Below, in pieces: positions 7,930 through 16,453 of a stretch of 63,023 nucleotides of DNA. The number at the start of each line of letters is the position of its first letter. Positions within the stretch are counted from its first letter, which is position 1. The translations under genes and the position numbers were made by a program. The notes beneath the pieces were generated by a model. That model was not told where the DNA came from. It saw nothing but the letters and a program-made list of their open reading frames with translations, and did not search any database. The DNA is taken from contig CAMWNM010000008.1 of assembly GCA_947175635.1 (NCBI GenBank), positions 1 to 63,023 on the forward strand, written 5' to 3'. Source of the stretch: an uncultured Bacteroidales bacterium. GTDB lineage: Bacteria > Bacteroidota > Bacteroidia > Bacteroidales > P3.

Positions 7930-8889
7930 ATGCAAGAAATTATCCCTCCTGTTGAAAGAGATCTTCTCAAGGCTGAACTTACCGAAGATAAGTTCTTGCG
8001 GTACACTAACTTCGGTAACCGCCGGGTGTATGTTGTAACAGCCCACGATGCCCCTAACGTGATGCTGGAGTTAGGGCGGCTCAGAGAGGTTTCGTTTCGT
8101 CTGGGGGGCGGCGGTACGGGCAAGGCTACCGATATCGATGAATTCGATACGATGGAGAATCCCTACAAGCAATTGGTGGTTTGGGATACGGAGGATGAGG
8201 AGATAGTGGGAGGATACCGTTTTATCGAGGGAAACCGGGTGCAGTTCGGCACCGATGGAGAACCCAAACTTTCCACCACCGAAATATTCCGCTTCAGTCC
8301 CCGTTTCATCAAAGAGTATCTGCCGCAGACCATCGAACTGGGGCGTTCTTTCGTACAGCCCAAGTACCAGTCTTCACGCAAGGGCGTTTTCTCGCTCGAT
8401 AATCTCTGGGACGGTCTGGGCGGTCTGGTTACGCTCAATGAATCGTGGATGCGCTACTTTTTCGGAAAGGTAACCATGTACACCTCGTTTAACAAAGAAG
8501 CGCGCGACACTATTCTCTACTACATCAACAAATACCATAAAGATACCGAGAATCTGGTGCGTCCCCTCACGCCTCTGTTGCTGGATACGCCCGAAAACAA
8601 ACTGAGCGGAATCTTCGAGGGCTTGAGCCTGGAAGAGGCCTACAAGGCTACCGTGCGCCGTGTGCGCGAGTTGGGCGAGAATATCCCGCCCCTTTTCAAC
8701 TCCTATATCAAGCTTTCCCCCACCATGCGCACTTTCGGTACCTGTGTCAATCCGTATTTCGGCGGGGTGGAGGAAACGGGCATCCTTATCAAGATGGATG
8801 AAATCTACGACAGTAAAAAAGAACGTCATATACCCAGTCTTCTTGAGGAGGTGCGGGTTCCCAAAACGCCAAACGGATTCTCGTTATGA
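7930..8889 (+). CDS. glsB: GNAT-type N-acyltransferase, GlsB-like
   Basis: A 319-residue soluble protein resembling the OlsB/GlsB hemolysin-type N-acyltransferases (PF13444), which move a 3-hydroxy fatty acid from acyl carrier protein to an amino acid. Visible landmarks are the early LRYTNFGNRRVYVVTAHDAP stretch, the LGRLREVSFRLGG segment, DTEDEEIVGGYRF and IELGRSFVQPKYQ, which fit the acyl-CoA/ACP binding core. It lies 12 nt after the O-acyltransferase, and its stop overlaps the engB start (ATGA), so all three genes should be co-transcribed. Glycine as substrate is inferred from the Bacteroides pair, and serine, ornithine or cysteate lipids are possible. Confidence 0.75.
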   Translation: MQEIIPPVERDLLKAELTEDKFLRYTNFGNRRVYVVTAHDAPNVMLELGRLREVSFRLGGGGTGKATDIDEFDTMENPYKQLVVWDTEDEEIVGGYRFIEGNRVQFGTDGEPKLSTTEIFRFSPRFIKEYLPQTIELGRSFVQPKYQSSRKGVFSLDNLWDGLGGLVTLNESWMRYFFGKVTMYTSFNKEARDTILYYINKYHKDTENLVRPLTPLLLDTPENKLSGIFEGLSLEEAYKATVRRVRELGENIPPLFNSYIKLSPTMRTFGTCVNPYFGGVEETGILIKMDEIYDSKKERHIPSLLEEVRVPKTPNGFSL

Positions 8890-9491
8890 AGATCAAGACC
8901 GCTGATTTTGTGGCCTGCTGCGACGATTACAAAAAATGTCCGGAGGCCAATATGCCCGAGTATGCCTTCATAGGTCGTTCCAATGTGGGAAAATCTTCGT
9001 TGATCAACCGGATTTGCGAGCGGAACGCACTTGCCAAAACTTCTTCCACGCCTGGCAAGACTCAATGTATCGTACACTTTCTCATCAACAGGCAATGGTA
9101 TATCGCCGATTTGCCCGGATACGGTTATGCCAAGATCGGGCAGAAACAACGGGAAAAATGGCGGCAGATGACTCAGGCGTATATGCTCAGACGGCCTAAT
9201 CTTTATTGCGTCTTCGTGTTGGTGGATCTTCGGATTCCGCCCCAGTCCATCGATATGGAGTTCATGCGCTTTTTGGGAGAAAACGAAGTACCTTTCTGTA
9301 TCTTGGGTACCAAGGCCGACAAACTGAGTGCAAAACAAAGGGAGGAATCGGTAAACGCCATTAAAGAGAAACTCTCCGACACATGGGATCCGTTGCCTCC
9401 CTTTATAGTATCCTCCGCCCAAACCGGTCTGGGCAGGGAGGAAATACTGGATTTTATCGAACAGGCCAATGCGAATTTGGCCGAAGCTTAG
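8886..9491 (+). CDS. engB: Ribosome biogenesis GTP-binding protein EngB (YsxC/YihA)
   Basis: A 201-residue TRAFAC-class GTPase needed for assembly of the large ribosomal subunit. The P-loop is GRSNVGKSSL (residues about 29-38), switch I follows with SSTPGKTQ, the G3 motif is DLPGYGYAK, and the G4 motif GTKAD lies in the second half. Length and order are typical. The start codon overlaps the stop of the N-acyltransferase gene, indicating translational coupling. Confidence 0.96.
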   Translation: MKIKTADFVACCDDYKKCPEANMPEYAFIGRSNVGKSSLINRICERNALAKTSSTPGKTQCIVHFLINRQWYIADLPGYGYAKIGQKQREKWRQMTQAYMLRRPNLYCVFVLVDLRIPPQSIDMEFMRFLGENEVPFCILGTKADKLSAKQREESVNAIKEKLSDTWDPLPPFIVSSAQTGLGREEILDFIEQANANLAEA

Positions 9492-9508
9492 GTGGATTCT
9501 ACTTTCGG

Positions 9509-9516
9509 TAGATTTG
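9509..9516 (+). promoter_or_regulatory. Possible -7 box for the EFR1-type gene
   Basis: TAGATTTG matches TAnnTTTG in the 119-bp gap after engB, about 95 bp before the next start codon. No TTTG is seen at the right distance upstream, so this is weak evidence. Confidence 0.35.
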
Positions 9517-9610
9517 GAAACGCGTTGATTTCTCTTACTCCGGACGTTGAGGGAGTGAAAGCGGGCGTGTTTCTCTGCCGGGAGAGAAAATTGAAAAAGG
9601 AGAAAACCGT

Positions 9611-10384
9611 ATGCAGGATCCATATCTGAACACCCTCTGCTTTAGCGCTACCGGCACTACTTTAAGATGTGTGGAGACGGTGGCGGATGCTATCGGTCTG
9701 TCTGTCGGCAGGACATTGAATCTGGCCGACAGGACAAGGCCCGAATCAATCACTTGTAACGACAATGATGTGGTTTTGGTCGGAGCTCCTGTTTATGGAG
9801 GAAGAATACCCCCTGTTTTTGCCGGAAAACTTAAAAAACTACAGGGCAACGGTGCCCGAACCATAGCGATGGTTGTATATGGCAACCGGGATTATGACGA
9901 CGCTCTTCTTGAGTTGACCGATATTTTGCGTGAAAACGGTTTTCTGGTTGTGGCGGCAGGGGCTTTCATCGCCCAACATTCGATTTTTCCCAAGGCCGGG
10001 ATGGCAAGGCCCGACAGAAAAGATCTCGATAAACTGATTGAATTCGGCAGGTTATGCAGGGGGGCCATTGCACGGACAGATATTCCGGATCTGTTGATAA
10101 AAGGGCATCGGCCCTATAAAAAATACGGAGGTGTGCCGTTGCATCCGCTTGGCAATCAGGATAGGTGCAAGAGGTGCGGTATCTGTTCGGATTTATGCCC
10201 CGTAAATGCCATAGACAAGGAAACCCCATGTGCCACCAATGCGGGCAGTTGTATCTCCTGTGGCCGTTGCATAGTCTCTTGCCCGTTTGGTGCACGGCAA
10301 TACAGAGGATTAAAATACAAGCTGATAGATAAGATTTTTACAGCAGTATTCGCCAAAAGAAAAGAACCGGAATTTTTTGCATAG
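9611..10384 (+). CDS. EFR1-type flavodoxin/ferredoxin electron-transfer protein
   Basis: A 257-residue protein with an N-terminal flavodoxin-like domain and a C-terminal pair of [4Fe-4S] motifs. FSATGTT near residue 10 and GAPVYGGRIP near residue 58 fit the FMN phosphate and isoalloxazine loops. CKRCGICSDLCP (about residues 186-197) and CISCGRCIVSCP are each complete CxxCxxCxxxCP sets. The family is known as EFR1 or flavodoxin-ferredoxin fusions, common in anaerobes. Its partner and substrate are not known. It stands alone between engB and the dcw cluster. Confidence 0.88.
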   Translation: MQDPYLNTLCFSATGTTLRCVETVADAIGLSVGRTLNLADRTRPESITCNDNDVVLVGAPVYGGRIPPVFAGKLKKLQGNGARTIAMVVYGNRDYDDALLELTDILRENGFLVVAAGAFIAQHSIFPKAGMARPDRKDLDKLIEFGRLCRGAIARTDIPDLLIKGHRPYKKYGGVPLHPLGNQDRCKRCGICSDLCPVNAIDKETPCATNAGSCISCGRCIVSCPFGARQYRGLKYKLIDKIFTAVFAKRKEPEFFA

Positions 10385-10621
10385 TCCGGTTTATGCAGGA
10401 AGTGTTTCCATTCGGTTGTGAATGATTCCGGGCCGTTGCCGCGATATTCTTTGATGGATAAAGTTTCCTGTTCCATGTGCCACTGTCCATATCGAGAAAA
10501 TCTTTCTCTATTATAAGGTGCTCTTACTTAATGTGATGCGCGATTGTGTCACCTGTTCGCGGCACAAGTTCGATGCAATGATTCCCGTATCCCGAAACCC
10601 TTGACAGCGAATTTTTAGGCC

Positions 10622-10665
10622 AAAAATTTATTAACAATTCAACAGCGAATTGTTAATAAATTTTT
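10622..10665. repeat. Perfect 19-bp A+T-rich inverted repeat
   Basis: The arms 10622-10640 and 10647-10665 are exact reverse complements around a 6-bp centre (AACAGC). Only two of 19 base pairs in each arm are G-C, which is poor for a terminator stem but suits a protein-binding site or cruciform. The octamer CAGCGAAT occurs twice, at 10605-10612 and at 10643-10650 across the centre and right arm. Confidence 0.85.
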
Positions 10666-10724
10666 ATCAAAAGGAAATACAACAGATAGTTTATCAATCT
10701 GTTATAATATTTTCGGCGCCTAAA

Positions 10725-10779
10725 ATGGGATTTTATGGGAGTAGATGGAAAAATTATGAACAAAATGGGAGAGAATGGA
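10725..10779 (+). promoter_or_regulatory. MraZ box array (operator of the dcw cluster)
   Basis: TGGGA at 10726 and 10736, TGGAA at 10746, TGGGA at 10766 and TGGAT at 10776 lie on an exact 10-bp grid with only the 10756 position missing. In E. coli MraZ binds TGGGN direct repeats separated by 5 bp upstream of its own gene. The match in sequence, spacing and place makes this the likely autoregulatory operator. The Bacteroidota assignment is inferred. Confidence 0.75.
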
Positions 10780-10788
10780 TTTTATCTG

Positions 10789-10796
10789 TAATTTTG
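10789..10796 (+). promoter_or_regulatory. Probable -7 box of the dcw promoter
   Basis: TAATTTTG matches TAnnTTTG, 59 bp before the mraZ start and 9 bp after the last MraZ box. The region where a TTTG would be expected is occupied by the box array, so MraZ binding should directly affect polymerase access. Confidence 0.6.
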
Positions 10797-10855
10797 CAGG
10801 GTCTGAAAAAGGATTCGCTCCGTGTTGGACGAACCGATTTTTCTGACAATGATTT

Positions 10856-11329
10856 ATGGCCATTTTAGTAGGTAAAGAGTTCTGTAAGGTTGATGCGGGC
10901 GGCCGTTTCAAATTTCCCTCGGCGATGAAAAAAGCCTTGGCGGGAAATATCGAGGCGGGCTTCGTTATCAAGGAAAGCATTTTCGATGCTTGTCTGGAGC
11001 TTTATCCCCGTGCCGAATTCGAGCGGGAAATCGAAACCAAAGTGGCCAAGCTCAATCACTACAATCCGCAAGACAGGCTTTTGATCCGTAAGCTTTCGGA
11101 AGGCAATCCGCTGGAACTGGACGGCAGTGACCGTCTGCTGATTCCCGTGGAATTGAAAAAAGCCAAAGGGATAGACAAGGAAATTGTCCTGATTTCCAAA
11201 ATCAACATCATCGAGATATGGGATGTTGAAACCTACAATAAGATGAATGCCGCCGAGGTGGATTTTGCCGGAATGGCGGCCAAGCGCTTGGGGCAGATAG
11301 ACGGAGTGGAGGAGCAGGAAAAACTATAG
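10856..11329 (+). CDS. mraZ: Transcriptional regulator MraZ
   Basis: A 157-residue MraZ with two SpoVT/AbrB-like DNA-binding halves. The first covers about residues 5-60 (GKEFCKVDAGGRFKFPSAMK) and the second about 75-130 (LELDGSDRLLIPVELKKAKG). It heads the dcw cluster, 12 nt before rsmH. In other bacteria it represses its own promoter by binding TGGGN repeats, which are visible upstream here. The ATG at 10856 is chosen because it places the first AbrB strand at the usual distance. Confidence 0.93.
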   Translation: MAILVGKEFCKVDAGGRFKFPSAMKKALAGNIEAGFVIKESIFDACLELYPRAEFEREIETKVAKLNHYNPQDRLLIRKLSEGNPLELDGSDRLLIPVELKKAKGIDKEIVLISKINIIEIWDVETYNKMNAAEVDFAGMAAKRLGQIDGVEEQEKL

Positions 11330-11341
11330 GAGGGGCATGTT

Positions 11342-12274
11342 ATGGATACCGCTTATCATGACCCCGTTCTGTTGCAAGAGTCAATAGAAGGTCTTGACAT
11401 ACAATCAGAAGGAATTTATGTAGATGCCACTTTCGGAGGTGGCGGTCATTCACGCCGCATCTTGTCCCGTCTGGGCGAAGGAGGACGGTTGTATGCTTTT
11501 GACCGTGATCCGGATGCGGTAAAGAGAGCGGCGGAAGATCCTTTCTTCACGCAGGCCGGAGGTCGTTTCGAGCTGATTGCGGAAAACTTCCGCTTCATGA
11601 AGAATCATCTGCGTTTCCGTAAAGCGCTTCCTGTAAACGGCATATTGGCCGATTTGGGTGTTTCTTCCCATCAGTTCGATACCCCTGAGCGTGGTTTCTC
11701 CATTCGCGGCCGCGGTCCGTTGGATATGCGGATGGACCAAAAGAGCGAACTGACGGCTTCCGCTGTGCTCAATACCTATTCCGAGGAAGACCTGGCGAGA
11801 GTTTTTTGCCGCTACGGTGAAATACCTTTTGGTAAAAGACTGGCTTCGGCCGTGGTAAAGGCGCGTTCCGGTCAGACTTTCGACTATACCGACCGGGCGG
11901 TGGCGTTTTTCACGCCTTTCGCCCAAAAGGGCAGGGAAAACAAGTTTCTGGCCATGGTGTTCCAGTCCTTGCGCATTGAGGTGAACGGCGAGATGGAAAA
12001 TCTTGAAAACCTGCTTCAGCAAAGTCTTGACATGCTTGTTCCCGGCGGCCGGCTGGCCGTTATTTCCTACCATTCTCTGGAAGACCGGATGGTGAAGAAC
12101 TTTATGCGTTCGGGTAATCTGGAAGGCGTGGTGGAAAAAGATTTTTACGGAAACAACCTTTCTCCTTTCGAACCGGTAACGCGCAAGGCTGTGGTGGCTT
12201 CGGAAGAGGAAGTGGCGCGTAATCCCCGTTCCCGGAGCGCCCGGCTTAGAATCGTGCGGAAAAAAGAAAGGTAG
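11342..12274 (+). CDS. rsmH: 16S rRNA m4C1402 methyltransferase RsmH (MraW)
   Basis: A 310-residue S-adenosylmethionine-dependent methyltransferase that N4-methylates C1402 of 16S rRNA. It starts HDPVLLQESIEGL, has the SAM motif VDATFGGGGHSRRIL near residue 28 and GILADLGVSSHQFD near residue 101, and ends with RSRSARLRIVRK, all typical. An AGGAGG sequence at 11328-11333, 8 nt before the ATG, gives an unusually clear ribosome-binding site for this phylum. Confidence 0.97.
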   Translation: MDTAYHDPVLLQESIEGLDIQSEGIYVDATFGGGGHSRRILSRLGEGGRLYAFDRDPDAVKRAAEDPFFTQAGGRFELIAENFRFMKNHLRFRKALPVNGILADLGVSSHQFDTPERGFSIRGRGPLDMRMDQKSELTASAVLNTYSEEDLARVFCRYGEIPFGKRLASAVVKARSGQTFDYTDRAVAFFTPFAQKGRENKFLAMVFQSLRIEVNGEMENLENLLQQSLDMLVPGGRLAVISYHSLEDRMVKNFMRSGNLEGVVEKDFYGNNLSPFEPVTRKAVVASEEEVARNPRSRSARLRIVRKKER

Positions 12275-12280
12275 GGGAGT

Positions 12281-12784
12281 ATGGGAAAAAACAGAATCAA
12301 ACCGCAGCCTCAGATAAAAGATCCGGTACCGGAAGCGGAGCTGGTGTTGGAATTCGAGGGAAAGAAGGAAAAGGCCTCCGAGGCGGAAAAGAAAGCCTCG
12401 CCTTCTCCTTTGGAATTGGAAAGGAGGGAGCGCCGGCGCAAGCGCAGGGAAAAAATCCGTTCGGCTTTGGACGGGTCGGTGTTTTTGGACAAGGGCGTGC
12501 AGAAATACTGGAAACTGGTGCTGTATGTGTTTTTTCTGGCCATGTTCCTAATTACGGCCAATTATGTGTCGGAAACGGTGATTCGCAAAAGCGCGCAGGT
12601 GAAAGGGGAATTGAAGGAGTTGCAGTTCCGTCAGATTACAAGCCGGGCCGAGCTGATGCGCCTGGGGCGACAGTCGTCGGTGGCGGATATGCTGATAAAT
12701 ACGGGTGTGAAAGAGTCGGTGGTGCCGCCTTTCATCATTGTCAGGGAACAGACAACAAACGAGAATTCCGGAAAAGGAGAATGA
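12281..12784 (+). CDS. ftsL: FtsL-like divisome protein
   Basis: A 167-residue bitopic protein in the ftsL position between rsmH and ftsI. A long charged cytoplasmic part (residues 1-77, with many Lys, Glu and Arg) precedes one membrane helix (about 78-96) and a periplasmic helix likely to form a coiled coil (SAQVKGELKELQFRQITSR). FtsL forms the FtsQ-FtsL-FtsB complex that activates septal synthesis. Sequence conservation is low in this family, so the call rests on topology and position. Confidence 0.82.
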   Translation: MGKNRIKPQPQIKDPVPEAELVLEFEGKKEKASEAEKKASPSPLELERRERRRKRREKIRSALDGSVFLDKGVQKYWKLVLYVFFLAMFLITANYVSETVIRKSAQVKGELKELQFRQITSRAELMRLGRQSSVADMLINTGVKESVVPPFIIVREQTTNENSGKGE

Positions 12785-12787
12785 CGC

Positions 12788-14941
12788 ATGACGGGCGAAA
12801 AGAGGAAATCGGAAAAACAGCATGACGGTAAGACCGGCTTCTGGTGGAAGGTATATCTGATATATGCCGGGCTCCTGCTTTTTGCCGTTGCCATCGCCAT
12901 CCGTATGGTCGACGTGATTTTCGGAGAAGGGCAGCATCTTCTGGAACTGTCGCACCGCCAGAGCCTGCGTTATGAAGAAACGCCGGCTGTAAGGGGCAAC
13001 ATCTATTCGGCCGACAACTCGCTGTTGGCCGTATCGGTGCCGTATTTCACCCTGCGTATGGATATGCATCCCTCGGTGGTGAGCACCGATACGTTCTATA
13101 AATACCTCCGCCCGCTTTGCGACAGCCTGCACCGTATGTACCCCCAAAGAAGCAGCGAGAGTTACAGACAATGGCTGATAGACGGAAGAAAACGGGGCAA
13201 GCGGGATTTCTTGCTGCGCGCTAACGTTACCTATGCCGAGATGACGCGTATCCGCCAGTTCCCGATTTTGAAAAAGGGGCAGTTCAGAGGCGGTTTTATC
13301 GTGGAAGAGAAAGACCGCCGCATTCGTCCCCACGGAGAGTTGGCAAAGCGCACACTCGGCTACTACAACACCGAATCCGACTATCGGGTGGGGTTGGAAG
13401 GGGCTTACCATAAAGAGTTGCGAGGGGTGAATGGCCGCCGGCTTACGCAGAAGGTTTCCAACGGCGTATGGCGGCCTGTCTATACGGCCGATGCGGTGGT
13501 GGCCGAAAACGGAAAGGATATCGTGACCACTATTGATATCCGCATTCAGGACGTGGCCGAATCGGCCTTGCAAGAGTGCATGGAACTGAATGAAGCCGAA
13601 CATGGCTGTGTGGTGTTGATGGAAGTGAAGACGGGCAAGGTGGTGGCCATCGCCAACCTGCGCAAGGAAGCCGATGGCCGATATACCGAAAGCATGAACT
13701 ATGCCATCGGTGAGGCGGTGGAACCGGGTTCCACCTTTAAATTGGCTTCTGCCATCGCGATTCTGGAAGAAAGTCATTGCGATACCACGGTAAAAGTGCC
13801 TACAGGCAGAAGGAAGTTCCACAACCGTTGGATGAACGACTCCCACCGCGAGGGCTGGGGCGATTTAAGTTTCGCGGGGGCTTTTGAGAAATCCTCCAAC
13901 GTGGGCATTTCGTTTTTGGCCGACACTTGTTTCCCCGCACCACAAAGAAAGAAAGGGGAAAAAATCGGCGCTAAAGAGGACAAGCGGTTTCGTTTTGTGG
14001 AATATCTGCGCAGGATGCACCTCGACAAACCTTTGGGGGTGGAGATTGCGGGTGAGGGCGTTCCTTATATCAAGGATCCTTCGGATAAGACGTGGTCGGG
14101 CATTTCGTTGCCTTGGATGTCGATTGGTTATGAAGTCAATGTTACGCCCTTGCAGATACTGGCTCTCTACAATGCCGTGGCCAACAACGGCAAGATGATG
14201 AAACCGATGTTTGTGAGCGAAATCAGGAAAGGCGATGAGCGGGTGAAGCTACAAGAACCGGAAGTGCTGGTTGACAGGATTTGCAGTTCGGCCACGCTGG
14301 CTAAGGTGCAGGGTATGTTGGAGGGTGTGGTGGAACGCGGTACGGCTATGTGCCTGAAGAATTCCCTCTACAAGGTAGCGGCCAAAACGGGTACGGCGCA
14401 GATAAATTATGGAAAATCCGGTGAGAAAATGACTTATCGGGCTTCGATTGTGGGCTATTTTCCCGCCGATGCGCCCCGTTATTCGTGTATCGTGATGATT
14501 ACCAATCCGCGGCACATTTACGGCGGTGCGGTGGCCGGTCCGGTATTTAAGGAGATTGCCGATAAGGTATATGCCACGCTGATGAAGGGCGGTTTGGAAA
14601 CGGAACGTTTCGATCCGGCTGCCGCGCTTCCGCTGCGGGCAGCCGGATATGCCGCCGACATAAGTCGTGTGGGCGAATACCTGGGCATGCGTTTCCCGGA
14701 GTTGGAACCTTCTTCGTTTGTGCGTATGAGCGGCGGCACAAACCGCTTTGCGGAGGTGAACACCATGAAGGAAGTGATGCCGGATGTGCGCGGGATGGGT
14801 TTGCGCGATGCAGTTTTTTTACTTGAAAAATACGGATTGAAGATAAGCGTTTCCGGCAAGGGTTGGGTGAAGAGCCAGACGCCTGCCGCCGGAACGGCCT
14901 GCCGTAAGGGGCAGACGGTGGTATTGGAGATGGCAAGCTGA
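12788..14941 (+). CDS. ftsI: Septal peptidoglycan transpeptidase FtsI (PBP3) with PASTA domain
   Basis: A 717-residue class B penicillin-binding protein. A membrane anchor covers about residues 17-38 and is followed by the dimerisation domain. The transpeptidase active site has Ser315 in STFK, SSN at 369-371 and Lys533 in KTGTAQ. A C-terminal PASTA domain (from about residue 660, MPDVRGMGLRDAVFLLEKYG) is present, as is common in Bacteroidota FtsI. It cross-links septal wall with FtsW as partner glycosyltransferase. The gene follows ftsL by 3 nt. Confidence 0.95.
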   Translation: MTGEKRKSEKQHDGKTGFWWKVYLIYAGLLLFAVAIAIRMVDVIFGEGQHLLELSHRQSLRYEETPAVRGNIYSADNSLLAVSVPYFTLRMDMHPSVVSTDTFYKYLRPLCDSLHRMYPQRSSESYRQWLIDGRKRGKRDFLLRANVTYAEMTRIRQFPILKKGQFRGGFIVEEKDRRIRPHGELAKRTLGYYNTESDYRVGLEGAYHKELRGVNGRRLTQKVSNGVWRPVYTADAVVAENGKDIVTTIDIRIQDVAESALQECMELNEAEHGCVVLMEVKTGKVVAIANLRKEADGRYTESMNYAIGEAVEPGSTFKLASAIAILEESHCDTTVKVPTGRRKFHNRWMNDSHREGWGDLSFAGAFEKSSNVGISFLADTCFPAPQRKKGEKIGAKEDKRFRFVEYLRRMHLDKPLGVEIAGEGVPYIKDPSDKTWSGISLPWMSIGYEVNVTPLQILALYNAVANNGKMMKPMFVSEIRKGDERVKLQEPEVLVDRICSSATLAKVQGMLEGVVERGTAMCLKNSLYKVAAKTGTAQINYGKSGEKMTYRASIVGYFPADAPRYSCIVMITNPRHIYGGAVAGPVFKEIADKVYATLMKGGLETERFDPAAALPLRAAGYAADISRVGEYLGMRFPELEPSSFVRMSGGTNRFAEVNTMKEVMPDVRGMGLRDAVFLLEKYGLKISVSGKGWVKSQTPAAGTACRKGQTVVLEMAS

Positions 14942-14960
14942 ACGGATAAAGGATAAAGAA

Positions 14961-16442
14961 ATGAGGCTCAACGAATTGTTGAAAGATTTAAACTTCCCCT
15001 TCCGCCTTGCGGGCAACGGGGAGTGTGTTATAAACGGCCTGGCGCAGGATTCGCGTCAGGTAAAGCCCGGCTTTGTGTTTTTCGCCGTGAAGGGAACAGC
15101 TGTTGACGGGCATGATTTTATCGACAGAGCGGTGGATGCCGGTGCGGCCGCGGTGGTTTGCGAGCGTCTTCCCCAGGAGATTCGGGATGGGGTGGCCTAT
15201 GTGGAAGTGCAAGACAGCAGTCTGGCCATGGGGCATATGGCTTCTTCCTACTACGGACATCCTTCCTCGGAATTGCAATTGGTGGGAATTACGGGCACCA
15301 ACGGCAAGACCACTACGGTTACCTTGCTCTATCGGCTTTTCCGCATGGCCGGTTATAAGGCAGGATTGCTTTCCACCATCGAAAACAGAATAGACGATCA
15401 GGCGGTGCCCAGCACCCATACCACGGGTGACGCATTGGAACTGAACGCGCTTTTGCGTCGAATGGTGGAGGCAGGCTGCACCCATGCCTTTATGGAAGTG
15501 AGTTCGCATGCCGTGGTGCAGAACCGTATCGCCGGGTTGCAGTTCAGGGGCGGTATTTTCAGCAACATCACCCGCGACCATCTCGATTACCATAAAACTT
15601 TCGAGGCCTATATCAAAGCCAAGAAACTGTTTTTTGACCGTCTTCCCGAAACGGCTTTCGCCCTGGTGAACGTGGATGATAAGAACGGTTTGGTGATGGT
15701 GCAGAATACCAAGGCGAAAACGTATACCTACTCGCTCCGGATGCCGGCCGATTTCAAATGCAAGGTGATCGAAGACGCCCTTTCCGGCCTGCATCTGGAG
15801 ATGGACGACACTGAAGTCTTTATGCAATTGGTGGGGCGTTTCAACGCCTACAATCTCACCGCCATATATGCGGCCGCTTCGCTTCTCGGTATGGAAAAGA
15901 CGGAACTGCTCCGGCTTATGAGCATGCTTAAGGAAGCTCCGGGAAGATTCGAGACCCTGAAGGGGGAAAACGACAAAACGGGTATCGTGGACTACGCCCA
16001 TACACCGGATGCGCTGGAAAACGTGCTGAAGACGATAAAGGGTTTTCGCCTGCAGTCAGGACAGGTTATCTGCGTGGTGGGTTGCGGCGGCAACCGGGAT
16101 GCGGGCAAACGGCCTTTGATGGCGCGTCTGGCGGCCGAATATGCCGACAAGGTGATTATCACCACCGACAATCCGCGCTTTGAGGAACCGCAGGATATCA
16201 TCAACCAGATGTTGGCCGGGCTGGATGCCGCCCAACAACATAAAACGCTTTGCATCAGCGACCGTAGGGAAGCCATCAAGACCGCCTGTGCCTTGGCCGG
16301 TAAAGGCGATGTGATACTGGTGGCCGGTAAAGGCCACGAGACCTATCAGGAAGTGAAAGGTGTGAAGCATCATTTCGACGATCGCCAGGTGTTGGCCGAA
16401 TATCTGCCTGCCGTTTGGAACAATGAATTGAAAACAGAATAA
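14961..16442 (+). CDS. murE: UDP-MurNAc-Ala-Glu:meso-diaminopimelate ligase MurE
   Basis: A 493-residue Mur ligase of full length with all three domains. The ATP loop is [15 protein letters not shown] (near residue 112), the central domain has the [12 protein letters not shown] and [11 protein letters not shown] segments, and the C-terminal domain carries DNPRFEEP, the DNPR motif that selects meso-diaminopimelate. It adds the third residue of the stem peptide, downstream of MurD in the pathway. Its normal structure contrasts with the truncated murD two genes away. Confidence 0.97.
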   Translation: MRLNELLKDLNFPFRLAGNGECVINGLAQDSRQVKPGFVFFAVKGTAVDGHDFIDRAVDAGAAAVVCERLPQEIRDGVAYVEVQDSSLAMGHMASSYYGHPSSELQLVGITGTNGKTTTVTLLYRLFRMAGYKAGLLSTIENRIDDQAVPSTHTTGDALELNALLRRMVEAGCTHAFMEVSSHAVVQNRIAGLQFRGGIFSNITRDHLDYHKTFEAYIKAKKLFFDRLPETAFALVNVDDKNGLVMVQNTKAKTYTYSLRMPADFKCKVIEDALSGLHLEMDDTEVFMQLVGRFNAYNLTAIYAAASLLGMEKTELLRLMSMLKEAPGRFETLKGENDKTGIVDYAHTPDALENVLKTIKGFRLQSGQVICVVGCGGNRDAGKRPLMARLAAEYADKVIITTDNPRFEEPQDIINQMLAGLDAAQQHKTLCISDRREAIKTACALAGKGDVILVAGKGHETYQEVKGVKHHFDDRQVLAEYLPAVWNNELKTE

Positions 16443-16453
16443 AACACAAAGCC

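Larger units (their letters stand above)
10385..10855. other. Regulatory region upstream of the dcw cluster
   Basis: A 471-bp gap with no credible gene. The first 230 bp show nothing clear. The rest is rich in A+T and holds a perfect 19-bp inverted repeat (10622-10665), a 7-bp inverted repeat (10681-10687 with 10697-10703), a MraZ box array (10726-10779) and a -7 box (10789-10796). Confidence 0.7.

Noticed and set aside
10622-10665. The 19-bp inverted repeat as a dif recombination site
   Set aside because: The centre is 6 bp as in dif, but the arms are perfectly symmetric and the conserved inner positions do not line up with known XerC and XerD half-sites.
10622-10665. The 19-bp inverted repeat as a terminator of the EFR1-type gene
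   Set aside because: It is 237 bp from the stop codon and its stem is almost wholly A-T, which would be too weak.
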